Below are positions 23,774 through 31,646 of a stretch of 39,594 nucleotides of DNA, one piece after another. The stretch covers positions 1-39,594 of the forward strand of contig JBGPYQ010000005.1 of assembly GCA_041493345.1 (NCBI GenBank), written 5' to 3'. Position 1 is the stretch's first letter. Every line of letters starts with the position of its first letter. The notes below the pieces were generated by a model. That model was not told the origin of the DNA and did no database searches. It worked only from the letters and a program-made list of their open reading frames with translations. This DNA is from VBDM01 sp041493345 (GTDB lineage: Bacteria; Pseudomonadota; Gammaproteobacteria; Burkholderiales; SG8-39). Both the position numbers and the translations under genes were made by a program.

Positions 23774-24529
23774 CTAATTTCTCAGCTTGTATCCCCGCCT
23801 GAGCACCGCCAGCGTCAGAGCCGATACCAATACGAGAAAAACACCGACGACGGCAAGGCTCAAGTACGGATTGATGTCCGATACCCCGAAAAAACCGTAG
23901 CGAAACCCGTCAATCATGTAGAAAAACGGATTGAATTGCGAGATTCCCTGCCAGAATGCGGGGAGCGAGTGGATCGAGTAGAACACGCCCGACAGAAAAG
24001 TAAGGGGCATGACGACGAAGTTCTGGAATGTCGCCACCTGGTCGATCTTGTCCGCCCAGATTCCGGCGAGCAGTCCGAGCGCCCCGAGAACGGCGCTGCC
24101 TGCGAGGGCAAATGCGACGATCCACAGCGGGTGGCGAAAAGCGAGCTCGACAAAAGGCAGGGTCACCAGCAGCACCCCGGCCCCGACCCCGATGCCGCGT
24201 ATGGCGGCGGCGAGCACGTAGGCGGCGAAGAATTCCCCATAGGTCAGCGGCGGCAGCAGCACGAAGATGATGTTGCCGGTGATCTTGGACTGGATCAGCG
24301 ACGAGGAGCTGTTGGCAAAAGCGTTCTGCAGCACCGACATCATCACCAGACCCGGCGCGAGAAACGCCGCGTAGGGCAAGGTGTCGTAGAGCCGGACCCT
24401 GCCTTCCATGACGTGGCTGAAGATCAGGAGGTACAGGAGCGCGGTGAGCACCGGCGCCCCGATGGTCTGGATGCCGACCTTCCAGAACCGCAGCAATTCC
24501 TTGTACAGCAACGTGGGAAACCCGCTCAC
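23774..24529 (-). CDS. ABC-2 type transporter permease, YadH-like
   Basis: A 251-residue membrane protein with about six helices, the permease of an ABC-2 exporter. The family profile is clear: a first helix after LLRFWKVGIQTIGAPVL, a middle segment SSSSLIQSKITGNI, then FQNFVVMPLTFLSGVFYSIHSLP, typical of YadH/NodJ-like permeases. It overlaps the ATPase gene as ATGA. Substrate unknown; E. coli YadGH is also uncharacterised. It is inserted between mlaB and ibaG, adjacent genes in E. coli. Confidence 0.93.
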   Translation of the reverse strand: MSGFPTLLYKELLRFWKVGIQTIGAPVLTALLYLLIFSHVMEGRVRLYDTLPYAAFLAPGLVMMSVLQNAFANSSSSLIQSKITGNIIFVLLPPLTYGEFFAAYVLAAAIRGIGVGAGVLLVTLPFVELAFRHPLWIVAFALAGSAVLGALGLLAGIWADKIDQVATFQNFVVMPLTFLSGVFYSIHSLPAFWQGISQFNPFFYMIDGFRYGFFGVSDINPYLSLAVVGVFLVLVSALTLAVLRRGYKLRN

Positions 24530-25422
24530 GATTGCTGCATCACTTCCACAAATACGTCCTCGAGGTCGGGTTGCATCAACTCCATCTCCTCAATGCGGCA
24601 GCCCGCCCCCCGGATGCAGGCGAGCGTTCGCTCAACCTCGTCGTAGCCCTTCAGCCTCAGCAGGTGGCCCCCGGCGCCGCTGCCGTGCTCGAGCGCTCGC
24701 AGCGCCCCCGGAAGCTCCCCATCGAGCCGCAAGCGCAGGAACAGGTGATGCACGCGCCTGAGCAGATTGGGCGTGGAATCGAGCGCCACGATGCGACCCT
24801 GCTTCAGCATGGCGATCCGCTCGCACAGCATTTCAGCTTCTTCCAGATAGTGGGTCGTGAGCACGATGGTGTGTCCGTCCCGATTGAGCCGGCGTATGAA
24901 CTGCCACAATCCCTGGCGCAATTCCACATCGACGCCCGCGGTCGGCTCGTCGAGAACGATGACTGGCGGTTTGTGCACCAGGGCCTGGGCCACCAGCACC
25001 CGCCGCTTCATTCCGCCGGAGAGTGCGCGCATGTTCATGTCGGCCTGGCGCGTGAGATCGAGGTGTTCCATGATCTCGTCGATCCAGGCGTCGTTGTCAT
25101 GGATGCCGAAGTAGCCGGACTGGATCCTGAGAGTTTCGCGCGCCGTGAAGAACGGATCGAATACCAGCTCCTGCGGCACGACGCCGAGCGAGCGGCGGGC
25201 GGCGCGGTAGTCCGTGCGCACTTCGTGCCCCATGATGCGGACCGTGCCCCGGTCGGCGCGCGCAAGGCCGGCGAGAATGCTGATTAGAGTGGTCTTGCCG
25301 GCACCATTCGGGCCCAGCAGCCCGAAGAACTGTCCTCGCGGAACCTCAAGGTCGATCCCCGCGAGAGCGTGGAGCGAGCCGAAACGCTTGTGGACTTCGC
25401 GAATTTCGATCGCGGCGCTCAT
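24526..25422 (-). CDS. ABC transporter ATP-binding protein, YadG-like
   Basis: A 298-residue ATPase, partner of the permease it overlaps by 4 bases. Walker A is GPNGAGKTT, signature LSGGMKRRVLVAQAL, Walker B VIVLDEPTAGVD, and the H-loop is in VLTTHYLEEAEML. The roughly 80-residue C-terminal extension after the nucleotide-binding domain is normal for this subfamily. The start MSAAIEIREVHKRFG at 25422 was preferred because frames upstream run through mlaB. Exporter direction is inferred from the ABC-2 type. Confidence 0.93.
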   Translation of the reverse strand: MSAAIEIREVHKRFGSLHALAGIDLEVPRGQFFGLLGPNGAGKTTLISILAGLARADRGTVRIMGHEVRTDYRAARRSLGVVPQELVFDPFFTARETLRIQSGYFGIHDNDAWIDEIMEHLDLTRQADMNMRALSGGMKRRVLVAQALVHKPPVIVLDEPTAGVDVELRQGLWQFIRRLNRDGHTIVLTTHYLEEAEMLCERIAMLKQGRIVALDSTPNLLRRVHHLFLRLRLDGELPGALRALEHGSGAGGHLLRLKGYDEVERTLACIRGAGCRIEEMELMQPDLEDVFVEVMQQS

Positions 25423-25451
25423 GCCGTCCGTTTCGGGCGCCGCGCGGGGAT

Positions 25452-25739
25452 TCAGGCGGCTGCAGATTCGAGCAGCTCGGAGACTCCGTAGAGCGTGGCG
25501 AGGTTGCGCATTGCCTCCGGAAAGTTCTCCAGACGCAGTGCGAAGCCCTCGCGGGCGGCCTGACGCAGCCATTCCAGCGCGAGCGCCACCGCCGAGGAAT
25601 CCACATCGGTGACATTGCGGAATTCCACCACGCGCGCGCCCTGCCGAAAGTGCTCTTCTGCGGCGCCGACAAGTCCGGGAACGGTATCGACAGTCACCGC
25701 CCCTTCCAGGATCAGCGATTCCCCTTCGCGCCGGATCAC
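25452..25739 (-). CDS. mlaB: STAS-domain protein MlaB
   Basis: A 95-residue single STAS domain. In the Mla phospholipid transporter MlaB binds MlaF and is needed for ATPase activity and complex stability. The domain pattern is present: LEGAVTVDTVPGLV, VVEFRNVTDVDSSAVALALEWL, with the conserved Asp-Ser-Ser at the usual phosphoacceptor region, and a C-terminal helix RNLATLYGVSELL. The start codon is GTG, overlapping the mlaC stop as GTGA. It is the last of the six mla genes. Confidence 0.9.
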   Translation of the reverse strand: MIRREGESLILEGAVTVDTVPGLVGAAEEHFRQGARVVEFRNVTDVDSSAVALALEWLRQAAREGFALRLENFPEAMRNLATLYGVSELLESAAA

Positions 25740-26356
25740 GTCTTGCCCGATCTGGGACGCGCCTCGCCCTGCCGGTTCTTGGCTGCGAGCGACTTGACCA
25801 GACCGTCCACCCCGTGCTCGCGGACTTCGCTGGCGAAGGTCTCACGGTAGGTCGTGACAAGGCTGACCCCGCCGATCTTGACGTCGAAAGCCTTCCAGCC
25901 TGCGGGGGTCTTTTCCATCTCGTAGTCGATGGTGACGGACTGCGCGCCCGGCTGCTTCACTTCGGACCTGACCGTGACCTCGGTGTCTCCCGGCTTGGCG
26001 CGCAGCGGCTTGACGTCGATGGCCTGGTCGCGGTAGCTGGTAAGCGCGGTCGAATAAGTGCGTACCAGCAGCGTCTTGAATTCACTGGTGAGCTCTTTCT
26101 GCTGCTCGGGCGTGGCAAGGCGCCAATTTCGCGCCATGGCGATCTGTGTCATGCGGGTGAAGTTGAAGTGCGGCAGGATCTTGGTTTCGACCAATGCGAT
26201 GACCTTCGTCAGGTTGCCTGACTGGATGTCCTTGTCCTGCTTGATGATCGCGGTGACGTCATGGGTGATCGATTTCACCAGCACATCGGGCGCCGTTTCC
26301 TGCGCCTGCGCTGCCGACGCGATCAGCGCGAGTACAAAGCAAAATGAAGTCTTCAT
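25736..26356 (-). CDS. mlaC: Periplasmic phospholipid-shuttle protein MlaC
   Basis: MlaC, 206 residues, carries phospholipid between MlaA in the outer membrane and the MlaFEDB complex in the inner membrane. The signal peptide ends ASAAQAQ. The domain is recognised by ILPHFNFTRMTQIAMARNWR, LLVRTYSTALTSYRDQ and GWKAFDVKIGGVSLVTTYRETF, all family-typical. A basic, low-complexity tail (KNRQGEARPRSGKT) closes it. It overlaps mlaB by 4 bases and follows mlaA by 20. Confidence 0.96.
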   Translation of the reverse strand: MKTSFCFVLALIASAAQAQETAPDVLVKSITHDVTAIIKQDKDIQSGNLTKVIALVETKILPHFNFTRMTQIAMARNWRLATPEQQKELTSEFKTLLVRTYSTALTSYRDQAIDVKPLRAKPGDTEVTVRSEVKQPGAQSVTIDYEMEKTPAGWKAFDVKIGGVSLVTTYRETFASEVREHGVDGLVKSLAAKNRQGEARPRSGKT

Positions 26357-26376
26357 GGAGGGTCAATACGCAGAGT

Positions 26377-27096
26377 TCATCGGGGGTCTTCGTCGTCCTT
26401 GGAGTGCTCGCGCGGCGGGTCGCCGTCATAGACAAGATCGAGCCGGCGCTGCAACCAGGCATCGCGCACAAAGCTGTACCTGTCGAGCGCCGCCTGATCG
26501 AGCAGGTTCGTGGCATCCAGCAGATCGGATCTTTTGCTCACCAGGCGCGTTGCATAAAGCGAATTTCGCGTGGGTACGTCGTTGATTCTGACCACCAGAT
26601 CGCCCTTGAAATCGAGCAAGAGCCCGAAGCCGTCGCGCACGGTGGACGGACCCAGGAACGGCAGTACCAGGTATGCACCGTTTCCGAGGCCCCACCGGCC
26701 CAGTGTCTGGCCGAAGTCCTCGTTGTGCTTCTCCAGGCCGATATCGGAGGCGAAATCGATCACGCCCAGCAGTCCAATCGTGGAATTGAACAGGAAGCGG
26801 GTGAAATCGCCCCCCCCTTGCAGGAACTTGCCCTGAAGCAGGTCATTGACGGTAATCCAGACATCTTCCAGGTTGGAGAAGAAATTGGTAATCCCCGTGC
26901 GAACAAACCCCGGCAGAACCGCGCGGTAGCCCTTCGCCACGGGCTTCATCACTGCATTATCGACGGTGTCGTTGAAGCTGAACATGGCGCGGTTGAACGG
27001 CTCGAGAGGGTCTGCCGGGTTGCCTCCCGAAGTGGCGCAGCCTGCAAGGCCCCACGCAAGCGTCAGCACCGCGCTCAGTCTCTTTACTCCGTTCAC
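26377..27096 (-). CDS. mlaA: Outer-membrane lipoprotein MlaA (VacJ)
   Basis: MlaA, 239 residues, sits in the outer membrane and removes mislocalised phospholipid from the outer leaflet. The lipobox LAGC follows a signal peptide. Family segments include DPLEPFNRAMFSFND, ITNFFSNLEDVWITVNDLLQGK, FNSTIGLLGVIDFASDIGL and FGQTLGRWGLGNGAYLVLPFLGPS. The start codon is GTG at 27096. In E. coli mlaA is unlinked from the other mla genes; here it lies between mlaD and mlaC, the mlaFEDACB order known from Burkholderia-type bacteria. Confidence 0.97.
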   Translation of the reverse strand: MNGVKRLSAVLTLAWGLAGCATSGGNPADPLEPFNRAMFSFNDTVDNAVMKPVAKGYRAVLPGFVRTGITNFFSNLEDVWITVNDLLQGKFLQGGGDFTRFLFNSTIGLLGVIDFASDIGLEKHNEDFGQTLGRWGLGNGAYLVLPFLGPSTVRDGFGLLLDFKGDLVVRINDVPTRNSLYATRLVSKRSDLLDATNLLDQAALDRYSFVRDAWLQRRLDLVYDGDPPREHSKDDEDPR

Positions 27097-27125
27097 GTAG
27101 CCGCTCTTCGCCTGTTTGCTTTTTC

Positions 27126-27599
27126 TTATTTCTTGTCTCCGCCTTCGGCCGCTTTATTGTACAGGAACTGGCCGATCAGGCTTTCCAGCACGACCGCCGA
27201 CTGCGTGATTTTCAATGTGTCGCCGCCCTTGAGGTTGACCGAATCGCCGCCGGCATCCAGACTGATGTATTGCTCGCCGAGCAGACCGGAAGTCAGGATC
27301 TTCGCCGAGGTGTCCTTGGGAAACTGGTAGCGGCTGTCGATGTTCATTGTCACGACCGCCTTGAAAGTCTGCGGATCGAAACGAATTTCGCCGACACGTC
27401 CGACGACCACGCCTGCGCTTTTCACCGGCGCGCGGACTTTCAGCGCGCCGATGTTCTCAAAACCTGCATTAATCTGGTACGCGTCCGCGGCCGAGAACGA
27501 CGCCAGGTTCGCGACCTTCAACGACAGAAACAGCATCGCTCCGACGCCAACCAGGGCGAAAATTCCTACCCAAAGGTCGAGCTCCTTGCGTGTAATCAT
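27126..27599 (-). CDS. mlaD: MCE-domain phospholipid-binding protein MlaD
   Basis: MlaD, 157 residues, has one N-terminal membrane helix (WVGIFALVGVGAMLFLSLKVA) and one MCE domain, which forms a hexameric lipid-conducting ring in the periplasm. MCE markers are FENIGALKVRAPVKSAGVVVGRV and ILTSGLLGEQYISLDAGG. The C-terminal helix VVLESLIGQFLYNKAAEG corresponds to the central pore helix of the hexamer. It lies 71 bases after mlaE. Confidence 0.96.
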   Translation of the reverse strand: MITRKELDLWVGIFALVGVGAMLFLSLKVANLASFSAADAYQINAGFENIGALKVRAPVKSAGVVVGRVGEIRFDPQTFKAVVTMNIDSRYQFPKDTSAKILTSGLLGEQYISLDAGGDSVNLKGGDTLKITQSAVVLESLIGQFLYNKAAEGGDKK

Positions 27600-27670
27600 G
27601 TGCGCACCTCTGCTTCGGTGTTGTCGTGGAATTCGTGGCGATTGGCAAGCATCATATATAACTTTCCGGT

Positions 27671-28468
27671 TCAGGCCCCCCTGAACATCAGTGCGGTCAG
27701 GACGAAGTCGAGCGCGAGGATTGCAAGCGACGATGTCACCACGGTGCGCGTGGTCGCGCCCGAGACGCCCTCCGCGGTGGGTGGCGCGTCGTAGCCTTCG
27801 AATACCGCGATCCAGCTCACCGCCACCCCGAACACCAGGCTTTTGATAAAGCCGTTCAGCACGTCCTCGCGGAAATCCACCGCCGCCTGCATCTGCGACC
27901 AGAAGGAGCCCTCATCCACGCCGATCAGCCGCACGCCGACCAGATAGCCGCCGAACACGCCCATTGCGGAGAACAGCGCCGCAAGCATCGGCATGGAGAT
28001 CACGCCGGCCCAGAAACGCGGCGCAACCACCCTTGCGATCGGATCCACCGCCATCATTTCCATGGCCGAGAGCTGCTCGGTTGCTTTCATGAGGCCGATC
28101 TCGGCGGTGATCGCGCTGCCTGCGCGGCTGGCAAAGAGCAGCCCCGCCACCACCGGTCCGAGCTCGCGCACCAGCGACAGCGACACCAGCACCCCCAACG
28201 CCTCGGCCGAGCCGTAGCGCACCAGCGTGTCGTATCCCTGCAGTCCCAGCACCATGCCGACGAACAATCCGGACACGAGGATGATGATGAGCGAAAGCAC
28301 TCCCGCAAAATAAATCTCGCGGACGATGAGATGAAAGCGGCGAAAGCTGGTGCCCGACCCCTTCAGCGTGAGCCAGAGGAAACGGCTCGCGAAACCGAGG
28401 CGCCAGATCCAGCTGTCGATCACGCGAGCGCCCAGAGCGCGCAGTAATTCCACGACGCGTTGCATCAT
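27671..28468 (-). CDS. mlaE: Phospholipid ABC transporter permease MlaE
   Basis: MlaE, 265 residues, the inner-membrane permease of the Mla system, in the YrbE/MlaE family. Distinctive stretches are FVGMVLGLQGYDTLVRYGSAEALGVLVSLSLVRELGPVVAGLLFASRAGSAITAEIGLMK (split in short parts: GLQGYDTL, ELGPVVAGLL, AGSAITAEIG) and MAVDPIARVVAPRFWAGV. ATG at 28468 overlaps the mlaF stop as ATGA; a second ATG follows at once. Confidence 0.96.
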   Translation of the reverse strand: MMQRVVELLRALGARVIDSWIWRLGFASRFLWLTLKGSGTSFRRFHLIVREIYFAGVLSLIIILVSGLFVGMVLGLQGYDTLVRYGSAEALGVLVSLSLVRELGPVVAGLLFASRAGSAITAEIGLMKATEQLSAMEMMAVDPIARVVAPRFWAGVISMPMLAALFSAMGVFGGYLVGVRLIGVDEGSFWSQMQAAVDFREDVLNGFIKSLVFGVAVSWIAVFEGYDAPPTAEGVSGATTRTVVTSSLAILALDFVLTALMFRGA

Positions 28469-29265
28469 TGCGCCAGCAAGTCCTGCCGGTATTCGGGAGC
28501 GGGGTAATGAAACGGCACCGGCCCGTCGAGCTCGCCGTAGACGAATTGGCGAAGCGAGGGATGGCGGCTCGCCCGCACCTGGTCTGGGGTGCCGTGAAAC
28601 TCGACTTTCCCTTCGGACATATAGTAGACGTAGTCGACGAGCTCGATCGCTTCGGCAACATCGTGGGTCACGACGATCGAGGTCGCGCCCAGTGAATCGT
28701 TGAGTTGCCGGATCAACCGGCCGATGATTCCGAGCGAGATCGGATCGAGCCCGGCGAACGGCTCGTCGTACATCATGAGCATCGGATCGAGCGCGATCGA
28801 GCGCGCCAGCGCGACGCGACGCGCCATCCCCCCGGAAAGCTCCGAGGGCATGAGATCGGCTGCTCCGCGCAGACCCACCGCCTGCAGCTTCATGAGCGCC
28901 AGGTCGCGGATGAGGGCCTCGGGCAGGTCCGTGTGCTCACGCATCTGGAACGCCACGTTGTCGAGCGAGGACAGGTCGGTAAAAAGGGCTCCGAACTGAA
29001 ACAGCATGCCCATCTTGCGCCGAAGCGCGAAAAGCTCGCCATGGCGGATCTTGTTTATGGGGCGGCCGGCAACGCGCACTTCGCCCCTGCCCGGCATGAG
29101 CGCGCCGCCGATAAGGCGCAGCAGGGTCGTCTTGCCGCAGCCGGAGAGCCCCATGATCGCAACCACTTTGCCTTTGGGAACGGCAAGGTTGATGTCCTTC
29201 AGAACCTGGCGTCGATCGTAGCCGAAGGTGACCTTTTCGACTTCGATCAGATTGATTGTCGTCAC
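28465..29265 (-). CDS. mlaF: Phospholipid ABC transporter ATPase MlaF
   Basis: MlaF, 266 residues, powers the Mla transporter. Walker A is GLSGCGKTTLL, the signature LSGGMARRVALARS, Walker B MLMMYDEPFAGLDP, and the H-loop VVTHDVAEA. The start codon is GTG at 29265 (VTTINLIEVEKVTFGYD). It is the first of the 23 minus-strand genes ending at tatC, and is divergent from the plus-strand ABC ATPase gene. Confidence 0.96.
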   Translation of the reverse strand: MTTINLIEVEKVTFGYDRRQVLKDINLAVPKGKVVAIMGLSGCGKTTLLRLIGGALMPGRGEVRVAGRPINKIRHGELFALRRKMGMLFQFGALFTDLSSLDNVAFQMREHTDLPEALIRDLALMKLQAVGLRGAADLMPSELSGGMARRVALARSIALDPMLMMYDEPFAGLDPISLGIIGRLIRQLNDSLGATSIVVTHDVAEAIELVDYVYYMSEGKVEFHGTPDQVRASRHPSLRQFVYGELDGPVPFHYPAPEYRQDLLAQ

Positions 29266-29469
29266 GGCACGTTGCGCGGAGAGTGCGAAAATCCGATCTT
29301 AGCTTAGAACAGGTCAGCCCGACAATTTGCGCCGCGGCGACGGGTCCCGGCGGAATTCCGCTCCGGTCCGCGCCCGCACGAGCTGTGCCCACATTATTTC
29401 ACCGTGAAACCGCGCGTTCTTTGCGCTATCATCGACGCTCCTTATAGAAAGAAAGCGCCAGCCCGCCCC
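29266..29469. other. Divergent intergenic region between mlaF and the orphan ABC ATPase
   Basis: About 204 bases with no reading frame. A short palindrome TTTCAC-C-GTGAAA lies at 29397-29409 and could be an operator half-pair. On the plus strand TTGCGC followed 16 bases later by TATAGA is a weak promoter candidate for the ATPase gene. No GG-N10-GC sigma-54 site stands out. Confidence 0.35.
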
Positions 29470-30195
29470 ATGGCCGAACCGATGGTTCGATTTCGCGGAG
29501 TGAACAAGAGCTTCGGGCCCGCCAGCGTGCTGCGCGGGATCAATTTCGACATCCCGTCCGGGGAGTGCGTAGGCCTCGCCGGCATCAACGGCGCCGGCAA
29601 GACCACACTCATCAAATGCCTGCTCGATTTTTGCGATCTCGACGCGGGTTCTATCGAAGTTTACGGCCAGGGGCATCGCCGGCCGCAAGCGCGCGCGCGC
29701 CTTTCGTTCCTGCCCGAGCGCTTCATCCCGCCCTATTTCCTCACCGGCCGGGAGTTCATTCATACTATGCTGCAGCTGCTCGAGTGCGATTGGGACGAGG
29801 AACGCGTCCGCGGTATGTTCACTGCGCTCGATCTGGACCTTGCAGCGCTCGGCAAGCCGGTACGCGCGTATTCCAAAGGAATGACCCAAAAGCTCGGTCT
29901 TGCCGCCTGCTTTCTCTCGCGCAGGGATGTGTACATTATGGACGAACCCATGAGCGGACTTGACCCGAAAGCGCGCGCCCGCGCGAAGAATCTGTTCCTG
30001 AAGCTCAAGTCCGAAGGACGCACTGTGCTGCTCACTTCGCATTCGCTCGCGGATATCGAGGAAATCTGCGACCAGATGGCGGTCCTGCACGAAGGAACGC
30101 TCGCCTACGTCGGCGCGCCGCGCGGACTGTGCGAGCGCCACGGCGAATCGTCTCTGGAGCGCGCTTTCCTGAAATGCATAGAAGGCCATGGCTGA
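29470..30195 (+). CDS. Orphan ABC transporter ATP-binding protein
   Basis: A 241-residue ABC ATPase with no permease beside it. Walker A is GINGAGKTTL, Walker B VYIMDEPMSGLDP, the H-loop LLTSHSLADIEE. The signature reads YSKGMTQKLGLA in place of LSGGQ, a variant seen in ABC-2 exporter ATPases. The GQGHRRPQARARLSFLPERF segment corresponds to the Q-loop region. The start MAEPMVRFRG at 29470 begins the domain. The gene ends 8 bases inside the next gene, a sigma-54 response regulator, so the two are co-translated. Function unknown: it may serve a remote permease, or act with the regulator; neither can be decided from sequence. Confidence 0.92.
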   Translation: MAEPMVRFRGVNKSFGPASVLRGINFDIPSGECVGLAGINGAGKTTLIKCLLDFCDLDAGSIEVYGQGHRRPQARARLSFLPERFIPPYFLTGREFIHTMLQLLECDWDEERVRGMFTALDLDLAALGKPVRAYSKGMTQKLGLAACFLSRRDVYIMDEPMSGLDPKARARAKNLFLKLKSEGRTVLLTSHSLADIEEICDQMAVLHEGTLAYVGAPRGLCERHGESSLERAFLKCIEGHG

Positions 30196-31612
30196 AAACC
30201 CCAAACCGAGCCTGCTGATCGTCGACGACGATCCGCTCATCACCGATACCCTGTCCTTCGCGCTGGGCAAGGACTTCGAGGTCCTGGTGAGCGATTCGCG
30301 CCGCCATGCCGTGAGTCTGCTCAGGCAGCTCGACGACGCTCCCCAGCTCGCGCTGGTGGATCTGGGCTTGCCGCCCTTGCCGCATCGGCCCGATGAAGGT
30401 TTCCAGCTCATCACAGACCTTCTCGCCCACTCGCCGGCCATGAAGATCCTGGTGCTGTCGGGCCAGAACGACGCCGCCAATGCGCGCCACGCGCGTACTC
30501 TCGGTGCAGCCGAGTTCGTCGCCAAGCCATGCGACCCCGAAAACCTCAAGAAGATCCTGCTTCACGCGCTGCAGTTCCGCAATGCGGAAATTTCCGGGGA
30601 AGGGGTCGCCGACACCGATCCGCTGATCGGCAAGAGTCCGGCGCTGCAGAAGCTGAAGAGCCAGATCAGCCAGTACGCCGATTCGCCCTTCCCGGCGCTC
30701 ATCGAGGGCGAGTCCGGAACCGGCAAGGAAGTGGTGGCGAACCTGCTGCACCGGCTCTCCGTGCGGCGGTCGAAACCCTGGTTTGCCCTCAATTGCGCGG
30801 CGATTGCGCCGAATCTGGTCGAGCCGACGCTCTTCGGTTACGCCAAGGGCGCATTCACCGGCGCGACGCAGAACAAGTCCGGCTACTTCGAGGACGCGGG
30901 CGAAGGCACGCTGTTTCTCGACGAGATCGGCGAATTGCCGATCGAGCTGCAGGCGAAGCTGCTGCGTGTGCTGGAGAACGGCGAATTCCAGCGAGTCGGA
31001 GAGACGCAGCAGCGCTTCTCGCGCGCCCGGGTGATTGCGGCCACCAATCGCGATTTACGCCAGGAAGTGAAAAAAGGCAATTTTCGCGCCGATCTGTATC
31101 ACCGGCTGTCGGTATTTACGATCAGCGTGCCCGCGCTGCGCGACATGGATGACGACCGCACGCTTCTTCTGGAGCACTATTGCAGGTTCTACGCCGGGCA
31201 GGCGAAGCTGCCGCCGTTTTCGCTGGACGACGCAGCAAAGAACGCCTGGCGCGACTATCATTTTCCGGGCAACGTGCGCGAGTTGCGCAACGTCGTCATC
31301 CGTCTCACCACCAAGCACGCCGGACAGAAACTTTCCACCGCCGAAATCGAGCCGGAGTTCGACCTCGATCCGTCCCTCGACGCCGCGTCCGGCCTGTCGT
31401 CCGATCCGGAGACGCTCATCGAGCAGGCCCAGCGCCACCTGCAGCGCGAGCGCAGCTTCAACCTCGACGACATGCTTAAGGCCTGGGAACAGGGCTATAT
31501 TGACGCAGCCATGAAGCTCACGCGCGGGAACGTCAGTCAAGCCGCAAAGTTGCTCGGCGTCAACCGCACGACACTGTATTCCCGCATGGAGTCGCTGCAA
31601 AAACAACAGTAG
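30188..31612 (+). CDS. NtrC-family sigma-54-dependent response regulator (PrsR-like)
   Basis: A 474-residue transcription activator with three domains. The receiver (about 8-125) has the acidic pair Asp13-Asp14 and phosphoacceptor Asp58 in LVDLGLPP, with an extended loop (HRPDEG) as in PrsR-type regulators, and the conserved Lys in FVAKP. The AAA+ domain (about 143-370) has Walker A GESGTGKE, the sigma-54 contact loop GAFTGA, Walker B GTLFLDEIGELP and the R-finger region ADLYHRL. The C-terminal Fis-type helix-turn-helix reads GNVSQAAKLLGVNRTTLYSRM. All parts look functional. No sensor kinase is adjacent. Its position at the head of the msh-type cluster suggests it controls pilus genes, but this is inference. 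Confidence 0.94.
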   Translation: MAENPKPSLLIVDDDPLITDTLSFALGKDFEVLVSDSRRHAVSLLRQLDDAPQLALVDLGLPPLPHRPDEGFQLITDLLAHSPAMKILVLSGQNDAANARHARTLGAAEFVAKPCDPENLKKILLHALQFRNAEISGEGVADTDPLIGKSPALQKLKSQISQYADSPFPALIEGESGTGKEVVANLLHRLSVRRSKPWFALNCAAIAPNLVEPTLFGYAKGAFTGATQNKSGYFEDAGEGTLFLDEIGELPIELQAKLLRVLENGEFQRVGETQQRFSRARVIAATNRDLRQEVKKGNFRADLYHRLSVFTISVPALRDMDDDRTLLLEHYCRFYAGQAKLPPFSLDDAAKNAWRDYHFPGNVRELRNVVIRLTTKHAGQKLSTAEIEPEFDLDPSLDAASGLSSDPETLIEQAQRHLQRERSFNLDDMLKAWEQGYIDAAMKLTRGNVSQAAKLLGVNRTTLYSRMESLQKQQ

Positions 31613-31646
31613 CCGCGAACGCCCGTCCCGTCGCCGAGAGACAATC

